Below, piece by piece: positions 12,901-20,799 of a DNA stretch of 64,000 nucleotides. Positions within the stretch are counted from its first letter, which is position 1; each line of letters starts with the position of its first letter. Where the stretch lies: contig JABBOT010000001.1 of NCBI GenBank assembly GCA_016165875.1, positions 48,028,625 to 48,092,624 of the forward strand, written 5' to 3'. This stretch comes from Acanthopleura granulata (taxonomy: Eukaryota; Mollusca; Polyplacophora; Chitonida; Chitonidae). The position numbers and the translations under genes were made by a program. The notes beneath the pieces were generated by a model that saw only the letters and a program-made list of their open reading frames with translations, had not been told where the DNA came from and did not search any database.

Positions 12901-15900
12901 AAAAAAGTATATATCGATTATATATACGCAGGTGGCACCTGCTGTGGCACAGTTTCATAACAGTGAAATACGAAGATAGATTTTCAAGAGGTTAGTGTTC
13001 AAAAACATAATGGAGCCTCCCATCAATGCGGTCGCTGTGAGCTCATGTTGGCTTTCTCTCCGGCCATACGTGGGAAAGTCTGCCAGCAACCTGCGGATGG
13101 TCATGGCTTTCCTCCGGGCTCTGCTCGGTTTCCTCCCCCTATAATGCTGAGTACGGCGTAAACACCAATCAAATAAATGAATAACGAATGTTTTTAGAAA
13201 ATTATAAGGGATTTTATAACAAATTTAATCTGTATATACCTATCTATTGTGCTGAATCTGTTCGGAATTAGAATATATAACTTCACTCAAGGATATTCAT
13301 TTCTTTATCGGTTGAAAGATTTATAGGCCAGTTAAAATGGGACTGAGCATGGAGACAATTCGCCTTTCGCGGACATCAAAGCCTCTATGAAATGGCACTA
13401 GTATATGGCATCTTACAGGAAATAACAAATGAGTAGAAAAACAAATGACATGTAAGAAAGTTAGCAGACAAAGTCTGACTTCCGTGAGCTTCTGTTCCAG
13501 ATTGTCGTGGTTATACAAGAGTAGCTCGGCGCTGTATCCCTCCGTCTACCTCCACGCCGAGTACAGTCCTCGGGAGCAGAGGCAGCATGTGCAAGGAGTC
13601 CTGCAGGAGGCCTACAGAGTCCGCAATAAATTTACCTCCAAATATCTCCCAGTCATTCCGTACTCTAGATATGTGTATGCTCAAAGTGATGGCTTTTACA
13701 ACAAGGTGAGCATTTTGTCGTCAGTTTATTTACCGTTTTGATTGATGTTTGACGCGGCACTCGAGAATATATCTTGGACGGCGACCGGCGTTGTGGTGCA
13801 AGGAAAAACCGGACAGAATCCGGGGGAAACCCACGACCATCCGCAGGTTGCCCTCAAACCTATCCATGTGGGACCGGACAAGAAGCCAGCAAGTCAGAGC
13901 ATCAAAAAAAACATAATTTGATGCTTTTTGAGAATGACATGATATTGGTGATAGACTACAGCAAGGCATTTGAAACGTACAACTCCAGGAGTGTAATTAA
14001 CGCACTGATTGTTTTGGGTTGTAGTTACACTGAACTTAGCCTGTTTAGGGAATGTATCTCACCAGTTAAACTATTGTGGGTATTTGAAGGCTAAAGTACT
14101 TTTGATGATTTCATCGTTCATTTACTTTATCATATAACATGATCGGTAAATACTAAAATCTCTGAAGATTTATGTACTTGCCTGTTTTTGACGACTTTTG
14201 GGCTTTGCAAGGTATATATGTGGCTTCCCGCATGCTGATGGTACGATCGACTCTAAACTTAGCTCTCAAAGTGCGTCCAACTAGAAAAACATACAGGTCC
14301 AAAGACAGAAAGATGCTTTACCGTTAAGTTTTATGTTGTATCAAAATGGGCAGGTTATATAGCGTGCCTTGATTTGCCGCAAATAGCTTACATCTGTCGT
14401 TAGTGGTGCACTTTGAAGCCAAGCGACTAATGTCAGTAGTGGCGGATTCCTCTTACATGCATGCCAAAGTTCATTCATTCACTGTTTAATAGCCTTTTCT
14501 GTGCGGCTCCTGTATACTCCTTACTGTATTACATTGCTTCTGATTTAACACTTTTTACATTGTGTCTTTTTTCTCATTGCCAGGTAGCTTTAGAGAATAC
14601 AATTGGACAAGCCGCCATTTCCGGTGCGAACGGTGTCGTTCTCTGGGACAGTTCAAGTAATTTTAAAACTGAAAAACAATGCAAGCGTTTGCACAAATAT
14701 TTAAACTCAGTTATGGGTCCATATGTGAAATCTGTCTTAAACTGGACTGAGCGATGTACTCAAACTCGTTGCAGTGGGAATGGGCGCTGCGTATCTCCAC
14801 ACTACGTGAGAAGGCACCCGACGAAACCGGGACAGGTAACTATTGGGCGGGGGCCGGTTATAACTCAGGTTAAAATATCGCCTGATTCCAAGGGACATGC
14901 CCTCGACAAGAAGAATTTGTCCAGCGAAACAGGTGACAAAGAGCCCTCTGCGAGAAAAACTGCTACGGACAGATTGCCTTATACTTGGACAACTTTTGCT
15001 GATAGATCACTTTCTACCAACACCGTTCCAGACAGAGAGTTGTCTAGAGGAAAAACTATTGTAGACAAAGAGCCGTCTACAAAAAGAGGGATTACCGAGA
15101 GAGTTACCCGTTTTACCGTTTTATCTGGAGTAGATAAGTTACATTCCACCAGGGCAGCCATTCCCAACACATTACCTTCCGCAACTGTGACACAGAGGCC
15201 CACAAACGTGAATGCTGAAGTGGCTGGTAGGAAGACGTCTACAACAATCATGGCTACACCACAAAGGAACTACGCAGTTTCGGTTAGTGGTTCGACACTG
15301 TCTTCACTTCCCGCATATACTATTGACGATTCTGGCCATAAAACTCCGCTAAATCCAGACACTCTGTCGTCTTCCGCAACCTCTCCTAGGACAGCACTAA
15401 CCTACCGAGATACTGCTTTAACAGGCTCTACTCGGTTAGTGTTTAAAGACAAAAATCAGGAACATGTGTTGTCCCCTGGCCACCTCGTTAATAATAATAA
15501 GACCAAAGTGTATGTTACAGACTTTGCTAATGAAACAAAACGCCACACCTTTTCTACCGCAAAGGGGGGACATGATTTTACCAGCGATATACCGCTTACT
15601 AGGTCCAGATATACACCAAAACAACAGACTTACGCCTCCATGTCAACCTCAGAAGGGAGGCATGGAGTCTCTGGTTTGACCACCGATCCACTTACAGTTA
15701 CCAAAACAAACCAATACAGTTGGAACGGGCACAGACCTGATGGCACTTCTGAGAATTCCATTGGAAGCAGTACGCAGTGGCCCACAGACACCACCGTCAG
15801 TTCAAGGCAGGCGGATAACCACACAATCTCGCCTAACTTCACTGCAGAGTCTGGGTTGAACAGACCGAATAAGCCTGAAATGACCACAGTGAGCATATAC

Positions 15901-16632
15901 AGTGTGCTGGACGTACAACCTAACACGCCCATATATACAGTGAACATCAACGGGACGTCAGGTTCTAAGTCCTCTCTCCTGAACACGTTTACCCAGGTCA
16001 TCATTATAATCATGTTGAACATTTTACGTGTATTTCGTCAGGGTCCGACCCATAACGATGACCAGAACTTCCACATACAGTCCCAAAGTCTTTACAGTCA
16101 GCTTCAGTTTCAGGACGATCCGCGTGTTGTCCAGCTCAGTCGTGGTGAGCACTCCAAACTAAGTGGACGTCTTGGCATTTTTAACAGTCAGCATGATGAG
16201 TCGCAGCTGGCGGAAACGCCTAATCTATACCAAAGACACAAACGCAGAGTGACTAAGGCAAAACCTGTTCGCAAATGGGTTATGTCTGTCTTAAATACCT
16301 CGTCGGGTCTAGTTATCCAAGACAACACAGATCTTCACAAAAACGTCGACGGTACTAAGAAACCTAAAGCAGCGACTGGTCTTGGTTATCTAAGTGAACA
16401 GTTATTGCAAATGCAAATTTCTCGTGGCGTGTTACCACATCCCGAGAGCGAAATTGTCATATCCGAAAATGAAGGCATAGATATCAGAAACACGGATCAC
16501 AGGCAAACTGATTACAGAGAAACAAATGTGGACGATATGTCCTCTGATAGAACGATTGAGGAAGAGTTTTATGACTTTGTATGTGTATGTTACCCCGGCT
16601 GGACTGGCCAGTTCTGCAGTGAGAAGGTCTGA
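6996..16632 (+). CDS. Hyaluronidase (glycoside hydrolase family 56), five recognised exons, 5' end uncertain
   Basis: Predicted endo-beta-N-acetylhexosaminidase acting on hyaluronan or chondroitin, secreted or membrane-bound. Exons: 7050-7445, 11976-12220, 12695-12835, 13501-13705 and 14584-16632 (stop). Phases agree throughout (0, 2, 2, 0), giving 1011 residues from 7050. Family hallmarks in order: VWNAPSFPC; the tract FYESRLGLYP; GGIPQ|LGNLTAHL across the first junction; the catalytic motif GLAVIDWESWRPLF (D and E at 12066-12074); WGFYLFPECYN; ALYPSVYL; GANGVVLWDSS; then a C-terminal EGF-like module CSGNGRCV ... CVCYPGWTGQFC. The catalytic domain is normal in length. The EGF module is split by about 597 residues, far more than the few tens usual in animal hyaluronidases. 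The start is unresolved: either ATG 6996 read straight through, or an unseen upstream exon spliced to 7050. A hydrophobic stretch just before the catalytic domain fits a signal peptide. Confidence 0.9.
7050..7445 (+). CDS. Hyaluronidase exon: signal-like segment and start of the catalytic domain
   Basis: The exon opens after a strong acceptor (pyrimidine tract ending gctcag at 7049) and closes at CAG|GTAAGG, phase 0. A hydrophobic run (KLLTCTCIVAYVILLSL) is followed by the first conserved GH56 blocks, including the WNAPSFPC cysteine of the catalytic fold and YGGIPQ at the end. If the upstream acceptor is not used, the frame stays open back to ATG 6996, and to another ATG at 6930, which is why the start is uncertain. 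Confidence 0.85.
7602..7712 (-). repeat. SINE fragment, 3' half
   Basis: Read on the plus strand it begins 'ttgatgttttagaccgtactcaagaatatttcac' in two matching blocks and continues to 'aaacccacgactatcc', the reverse complement of the SINE body and tail found elsewhere in the window. It is 5'-truncated. Confidence 0.8.
8425..8560 (+). repeat. SINE fragment, strongly diverged
   Basis: It retains the order 'ttacgtgagag', 'tcgtggttt', 'ctccgattttctcc', 'catataagtgaaacattcttga' and 'caatcaaataaac' of the SINE body and tail, with many substitutions. Confidence 0.65.
8748..8905 (+). repeat. Irregular short repeat with 'cccgaaaatgtaaa' motif
   Basis: The motif 'acccgaaaatgtaaa' or a near version recurs at least six times at irregular 15-40 base spacing. 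A further copy lies at about 9835-9850 beyond the inverted-repeat unit. The function is unknown. Confidence 0.6.
8917..9815. mobile_element. Candidate DNA-transposon fragment bounded by 45-bp inverted repeats
   Basis: Bases 8917-8962 and 9768-9815 are near-perfect inverted complements sharing cores such as 'aaagaaaagaacacattta'. About 800 bp lies between them, including a small ORF (9155-9319) whose protein start looks transposon-associated. No transposase or target duplication was seen, so the class is open. Confidence 0.5.
9155..9319 (+). pseudogene. Small ORF resembling the N-terminus of P2X7-type zinc-binding transposon-associated proteins
   Basis: A 54-codon ORF starting MERFSGDPSSCSDDSEC, followed by GLQGYQFESQRSEAESSSS and a Ser-rich tail ending in TAG. 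Multicopy invertebrate proteins with a 'P2X purinoceptor 7-like intracellular domain' often begin with an acidic serine stretch then a PYxFEP-like box; GYQFESQRS fits that pattern (from memory, not searched). It lies in a hyaluronidase intron between inverted repeats and has no downstream domain in view, so it is probably a leftover first exon of a mobile gene. Confidence 0.35.
11976..12220 (+). CDS. Hyaluronidase exon carrying the catalytic D-W-E motif
   Basis: The acceptor is tgtcatcag|CTAGG and the donor GCGAG|GTACAA (phase 2). It continues directly from the preceding exon as GIPQ|LGNLTAHL, as in vertebrate HYAL proteins. GLAVIDWESWRP contains the paired acid residues of family GH56 at 12066-12074. 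The tract SWKLVVQEAQRQFEKAA follows, as expected for the helix after the catalytic strand. Confidence 0.93.
12695..12835 (+). CDS. Hyaluronidase exon, middle of the catalytic domain
   Basis: Acceptor tttacag|ATCTTT, donor GACAG|GTTGGC, phase 2 to phase 2. It encodes SFMLETLFLCRRLRP then AKWGFYLFPECYNHPP, matching the conserved WGFYxFPxCYN block of animal hyaluronidases. Confidence 0.92.
13010..13185 (+). repeat. SINE copy with internal deletion
   Basis: The body is well preserved from 'cctcccatcaatgcggtcgc' to the tail 'caccaatcaaataaatga'. The segment between 'cataatgctg' and 'gagtacggcg' is missing, which joins the two by deletion. It lies in the intron between hyaluronidase exons 12695-12835 and 13501-13705. 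Confidence 0.85.
13501..13705 (+). CDS. Hyaluronidase exon, C-terminal part of the catalytic domain
   Basis: Acceptor tgttccag|ATTG, donor AACAAG|GTGAGC, phase 2 in and 0 out. It encodes the W-L-Y-x-SSALYPSVYL block, then the tract QEAYRVRNKF and LPVIPYSRYVYA, matching the family's final catalytic-domain strands. Confidence 0.92.
13736..13892 (-). repeat. SINE fragment
   Basis: Reverse-orientation body: 'gcactcgagaatatat', 'aaaccggacagaatccg', 'aaacccacgaccatccgca', 'aagccagca'. It starts about 30 bases after the end of exon 13501-13705. The rest of this intron (13893-14583) shows no recognised feature. Confidence 0.8.
14584..16632 (+). CDS. Hyaluronidase last exon: end of catalytic domain, EGF halves and giant Ser/Thr-rich insert
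   Basis: Acceptor cattgccag|GTAGCT; 682 codons and a TGA. Residues 1-60 finish the catalytic domain (GANGVVLWDSS). Residues 61-70 hold the first EGF cysteines (CTQTRCSGNGRCV). The final 16 residues hold the rest (CVCYPGWTGQFC). Between them lie about 597 hydrophilic, Thr/Ser-rich residues, low in cysteine and probably O-glycosylated (inference). A short hydrophobic run (VIIIIMLNIL, 15997-16026) and a basic RHKRR site (16234-16248, proprotein-convertase-like) interrupt it. The open frame extends back to an ATG at 14461, but 14461-14583 is intron, because the exon starts at the acceptor in phase with the previous exon. Confidence 0.88.
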   Translation, partial: VALENTIGQAAISGANGVVLWDSSSNFKTEKQCKRLHKYLNSVMGPYVKSVLNWTERCTQTRCSGNGRCVSPHYVRRHPTKPGQVTIGRGPVITQVKISPDSKGHALDKKNLSSETGDKEPSARKTATDRLPYTWTTFADRSLSTNTVPDRELSRGKTIVDKEPSTKRGITERVTRFTVLSGVDKLHSTRAAIPNTLPSATVTQRPTNVNAEVAGRKTSTTIMATPQRNYAVSVSGSTLSSLPAYTIDDSGHKTPLNPDTLSSSATSPRTALTYRDTALTGSTRLVFKDKNQEHVLSPGHLVNNNKTKVYVTDFANETKRHTFSTAKGGHDFTSDIPLTRSRYTPKQQTYASMSTSEGRHGVSGLTTDPLTVTKTNQYSWNGHRPDGTSENSIGSSTQWPTDTTVSSRQADNHTISPNFTAESGLNRPNKPEMTTVSIYSVLDVQPNTPIYTVNINGTSGSKSSLLNTFTQVIIIIMLNILRVFRQGPTHNDDQNFHIQSQSLYSQLQFQDDPRVVQLSRGEHSKLSGRLGIFNSQHDESQLAETPNLYQRHKRRVTKAKPVRKWVMSVLNTSSGLVIQDNTDLHKNVDGTKKPKAATGLGYLSEQLLQMQISRGVLPHPESEIVISENEGIDIRNTDHRQTDYRETNVDDMSSDRTIEEEFYDFVCVCYPGWTGQFCSEKV

Positions 16633-16821
16633 TATTATCTTGGTGAGATTATCTGTTCTCATTTCACCACAGAGAAATAATACGAGTCATCAAGCGCAGC
16701 GAGAAGTTTTTTTCCATACTTTGGCATATGTTTAGCTCACCTGGCATTGTCTTCAAGTAAGTGCTAATACAAATGATAAAGGTAGTTTTATTTTACTAAT
16801 CTAATGTCGCTTTTGCCTGAT

Positions 16822-17003
16822 TAATTGATTTGTTTGGTTGGAGTTTTGCGCAGTACTGAAAAATAGGCACTTAGACCACGGCGGCCAGCATTCTGGTGAG
16901 AGGAAACCGAGCAGAGCCCGGGGGGAAACCCACGATCATCCGCAGGCTCCTGGCATACCTTCCCCGTTATGGCCGTATAGAAAGCCAGCATGTGAAACGA
17001 CTG
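16822..17003 (-). repeat. SINE copy, reverse orientation
   Basis: Contains 'cggcggccagcattctgg', 'gaggaaaccgagcagagccc', 'aaacccacgatcatccgca' and 'gaaagccagcatgtga'. The tail region (16822-16870) is degraded and the tRNA-like head is absent. Confidence 0.85.
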
Positions 17004-17055
17004 ATGTTGAAGGGTAACGAGTTCTGTCCTCTAACTGTCTACTCGTCTTATCGTC

Positions 17056-17108
17056 TAAATGGAATATTCTTGAGTACAGCGTAAAACACCAAACAAGTAA
17101 ATAAATAA
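17056..17108 (+). repeat. SINE 3' tail fragment
   Basis: 'gaatattcttgagtacagc', 'gtaaaacaccaaacaag' and 'taaataaataaat' form an isolated plus-oriented SINE end, placed just after a minus-oriented copy. Confidence 0.8.
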
Positions 17109-17124
17109 ATTTTGCATGTTTGGT

Positions 17125-17200
17125 ATAGGTCTTTATTCAAGCACATTCTGAAGGCAGTATTCTATGTAGACTGATAAGCGAAAAGTTCCAGGATTTAGCG
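17125..17200 (+). repeat. Dispersed repeat, copy 1 of 2
   Basis: The block 'ttcaagcacattctgaaggc ...' followed by 'gactgataagcgaaaag' closely matches 18322-18395, about 1.2 kb downstream. The second copy is followed by a tRNA-like SINE head. Confidence 0.65.
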
Positions 17201-17554
17201 TACTCTGCATATGAAATAATGGCTCCGTATTATGGATGACTACATGATTTGAGACAAAATCAAATATGTTCTTTTTCTCCCTTTTATCCGCGAAGTGGTT
17301 TCTTCAAATAACTAACAAGTTTTCCTGCTTAGTTTTTGAAAACTAATTGTTTCGCATGAGATTTACGGAAACACAGTAAATGTGTTATTTCGTTGTATAA
17401 CCACTATGTATCTGATAACGGTGGTGTGGGCTGGAACCAGTTCTTCGTTCAACATTTCATTTTATTCCTTGAATCAAACTTTGGATTGCCTTTTGGATTG
17501 CCAAATGGAATTGGCTAACAGTAAACACACTCGGGATATAACCTTATTAGTTAT

Positions 17555-17822
17555 TCCCACTTTTGCTCAGTTGGTTAGCGCGCTAGCGCAGCGTAATGCC
17601 CCACAGGCCTCCCACCAATGCGGTAGCTGTGAATTCAACTGCAGCTCATGCTGGCTTCCTCTCCTGTCGTACGTGGGAAGGTCTACCAGCAACCTGCGGA
17701 TAGTCGTGGGTTTCCACCGGGCTCTGCCCGGTTTCCTCCCACCATAATGATGATCGCCGTCGTATAAGTGAAATATTCTTGAGTACAGCCTGAAACACCA
17801 ATCGAATAAGTAAATAAATATT
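17555..17822 (+). repeat. Full-length tRNA-derived SINE
   Basis: This is the most complete copy of the dominant SINE. The tRNA-like head has a box A at about 17565-17581 (gctcagttggttagcgc) and a weakened box B around 17628-17641. The body runs through the 'ctggcttcctctcc', 'cagcaacctgcgga' and 'gggctctgcccgg' blocks. The 3' end is 'caccaatcgaataag' with a taaa-type tail. The box order is that of RNA polymerase III SINEs. Open frames through it are not genes. Confidence 0.9.
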
Positions 17823-18321
17823 CCCACTGTCACCAAATAAACAACAGGCAACTCGGGGCATAAGATTTTGCTTGCTCCTGGGAAATGCCAGATCACGGCA
17901 TTGCAAGCAATTGCCGACTTTGACCGCTACACATTATCATCAGCATCATGATCACCATCAACATAAAGAAGTTCAGTTAGTCATACAGTTATACCAATCT
18001 GTCATTTCGTGAGAGAGTCACAGTATGGAACGGGTCAGTCAGTCATTGAGAGAATCCAGTCAATCGATCAATAAGTCATGAGTTATCCCAGTCTGCCATT
18101 CAATTAAACCAGTCAGATTGGTACAATTAGACAGAGATTTAAGTGACTTAGCCAGGAGGCTAAAACTGGCCTATCAGTCAGTCTGTCACCCAAACTAGTC
18201 TGCTCGCCACTCAATTTCATCCGTCATTTATTCGTCTAATCATCTACAGTCTAAGTCAGATCGTCTAATGTCCTCAAGACGTTATACTCTAATTCTTCAA
18301 GCTATTTGCATGCATGAAAAG
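17823..18321. repeat. Low-complexity 'cagtca/gtcagt' DNA between convergent genes
   Basis: Irregular repeats of cagtca and related words (gtcagtcagtcattg, ccagtcaatcgatc, tcagtcagtctgtc) without fixed period. No coding signal. Confidence 0.5.
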
Positions 18322-18455
18322 TGTCTGTTCAAGCACATTCTAAAGACACTATCCTTTGAAGACTGATATGCGAAGAGGTCCCAGGTCAAGATGGAATCGA
18401 ACTGGCTTCACGGAAGTGTATTAGCGCCTAACCTAGCCGACCGCCTCCCCTTGAT
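18322..18455. repeat. Dispersed repeat copy 2 and minus-strand tRNA-like SINE head
   Basis: 18322-18395 repeats the 17125-17200 block. 18396-18455 on the minus strand has a box A-like 'tcggctaggttaggcgc' and box B 'agttcgattcc', but no matching acceptor stem, so it is a SINE head rather than a tRNA gene. Confidence 0.55.
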
Positions 18456-18594
18456 TTTTCTATCTGTTAGCATAGCACCTGAACAGACTGATTATATGTA
18501 AACTCTATTTCAGTTTAGTTCACGATGTAAAACAGAGACTGGTATGTACACATATCAAGCCAACAAGAGAAAATGCACCAAGAAACACTGTTTA

Positions 18595-18720
18595 TTTCCC
18601 ATGTCTTGAAACATCAACGTGTGGTGTAAGTTTCGTGAACTTGAGCTTCTAGCGATAGAGTGTTTACAATGATATGGACAGAACAGATGGTCGGACTCCA
18701 CCCATTACAACAATATCCTT
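18595..18720 (+). repeat. Dispersed 'gtgtggtgtaagtttggtgaactt' element, diverged copy
   Basis: Contains 'acgtgtggtgtaagtttcg', 'gaacttgagcttctagcg' and 'agagtgtttacaa', the same words as copies at 33590-33860 and 38895-39370. The family is a medium-copy repeat of unknown class. Confidence 0.65.
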
Positions 18721-20227
18721 TATACCCAATATTGTCGTAAGGATAAAAACTGTTTTCCTTATGTCTATAACTTGGTCTTCACATGAACAATAGTCAAGTC
18801 AAAATCATTTCTGGAGTCGTCCCGTCCAAGTATACACGAGAGCTGCATGCAAACGCCCATGTCTCAACCGATGTCTTTTGGCCAGTTATTTTTACCCAAT
18901 TTTCAAAAATCAGGTCTATAGGAGTTTGGTGTTTCGAGTATTTGTATTCAACACCTTTGATTTATCTGGACTGGAGCATTATAGTGCTCAGCTCCGTGGA
19001 TCAGCGATAACCCACTCACATAACAGAAGCTCTCACAACTTTCTAAGACACACAATTGGATAGTCTCTCATGGGGTACCTTTTCCCGCGCGATGGTGACT
19101 TGCTGCCAAGCCGGACCGACCTTTGTAATACATGAACAGGCCCACTAGGTTACCTTACCCAAGTTACATCAGTCGGGAAAAGCTCCCCATTGTGTTGTGA
19201 CATTCGTTCGTTTGGGACTGCAAACATTGCCCTTATTTTATGCACGAATATTTTGGATTTAGACAAAGTTCTTAATACTATTGTTATTTTTTGACTATTA
19301 ATGAATGATATAAGATTGATGAGTTTTGCCACATAGATAATTCCTCGGCCTCAAATCCAATTCCACAGTGGGAATGGCTCACTTCCGGTGTGTCATCGAC
19401 GACGCTTTTTCAGGTGATCAGGTGCATTATGTATGGACAGAGTGTTCCCTTGTCTCTCCAAAACACTATCAACACTGACATTCTTCCTCCATTTCAAAGA
19501 TTAATGCATGTATCGGGAATCATTCCCAGATACCCTAATTCTTCTAATTTTCATGACATCACCAAAACACTAATAATGATGACATTCTTCAGTTTAAAAA
19601 TTTAATACATGTATTTGGAATCATTCTGAGGTTGTCACTGGCAAGACAACCTAATTCTTCTAATTCTGTCACAGGAATACATTCCTTTTTCCTCACATTG
19701 TTCATGAATGTATTAACCAAAATATCCACATATATCTACTTTTTTAGAAAAAAAAACTGGGAGAGAAATGTAACTTTTCTTGCAGCAGACCTATTATAAG
19801 TCCCAAATATTACAAGAATTAGTGCATTACATGTTCAGACTTAACTTAGACCTACTTTAACTTCACAATTAACTACAGTAATTCCTTAAAGTTCACCACT
19901 AAAACCATCTAGATGTTCAGTTCTGAGGAGTGTGTGCAAGACAGGGCACATAAACCAAGTAGTAACCACATTGTCATAACTGACATCTGGTTACACATAA
20001 AATTAATGAGTGAAAAAGTACATGTACTACTTGATGTGGTATTCAGCTGATTCGGTCCACCTTCCTGTACCATCACTTGACAGGATAGGATGGATGTGAG
20101 GAATGTATAGCTTGTGTAAGTCATGCACAACTCTATGCCTCTGTTTAGAAAATCTGTGCACTTCCTGTTCACTGGACATTTATACAAAAACTTTCATCAT
20201 TACAATTTGGAAAACGATGCAATGTAC
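18721..20227. other. Intergenic DNA between the convergent hyaluronidase and TALPID3 genes
   Basis: Mostly featureless. An imperfect tandem duplication lies at 19478-19557 and 19581-19670 (shared 'aatcattc' and 'cctaattcttctaatt' words). The end nearest 20413 is probably TALPID3 3'UTR. Confidence 0.4.
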
Positions 20228-20233
20228 TTTAAT
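20228..20233 (-). promoter_or_regulatory. Possible polyadenylation signal (ATTAAA) for TALPID3
   Basis: The minus strand reads ATTAAA about 180 bases after the TALPID3 stop. No canonical AATAAA on this strand is closer. This is inference from position only. Confidence 0.25.
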
Positions 20234-20413
20234 ATACACACTCAAATATATCACTATAAATGGACGGATATGGATGAAGTGGGCAGTACTTCTTACTGAG
20301 CATTATCTGAGCTGACATTTATATACATACATTACATGTACAGTACAGATTTCATTCTCCTCTGATATAGCAACATACACATGACTTCAAAGACAGACAT
20401 TTCTTGGCCGGTC

Positions 20414-20799
20414 TCATGGACTGTCACCTGCTTCAGAGTTGGAGTCCTCCTGCTCCTGGCCTGGTATTGTCACAGAAACAACCCTGGGGCCCGAGCCACT
20501 GCCTGTCCCAAACGCAGCCAAGTGCCTTAACTCTGTCTCACTCAAACTCCCAGACGTCGTATTGATGGTGTGTGTAGATTGGAGGAGATTTACCGACTGG
20601 TTCACACTATGGCTGTGATAATCTGAGTGAGTCATTTCATAAGAGGCTCTCACGGAAGCCAGGTCTTCAGATCTGTTCAACGACTGTCTCAGTTCTTCTG
20701 ATTGGTTGAATGCTGATGATGCTCTGCCCTCTGACTGGCTGAAAGTCTGGCTCACAAGAACATCTGTCCTCATTTGGTCAGGTGTCAAAGTGCCAGTAC
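20414..20799 (-). CDS. KIAA0586: TALPID3 last exon V
   Basis: Acceptor ttttgacag|GTACT, phase 1 in, ending at TGA 20414-20416. Ser-rich, with repeated NQSEEL/NRSEDL-like words and an acidic C-terminus ending EAGDSP. The human C-terminus is likewise Ser-rich and acidic (QEDMESSGADTF). Confidence 0.88.

Noticed and set aside
14461..14583. Extension of the 723-codon open frame upstream of the last hyaluronidase exon
   Set aside because: It precedes a good acceptor at 14583 and the previous exon joins in phase at 14584. The ATG at 14461 is intronic.
18390..18455. Minus-strand tRNA gene
   Set aside because: Box A and B are present, but no acceptor-stem pairing was found. It is a SINE head.
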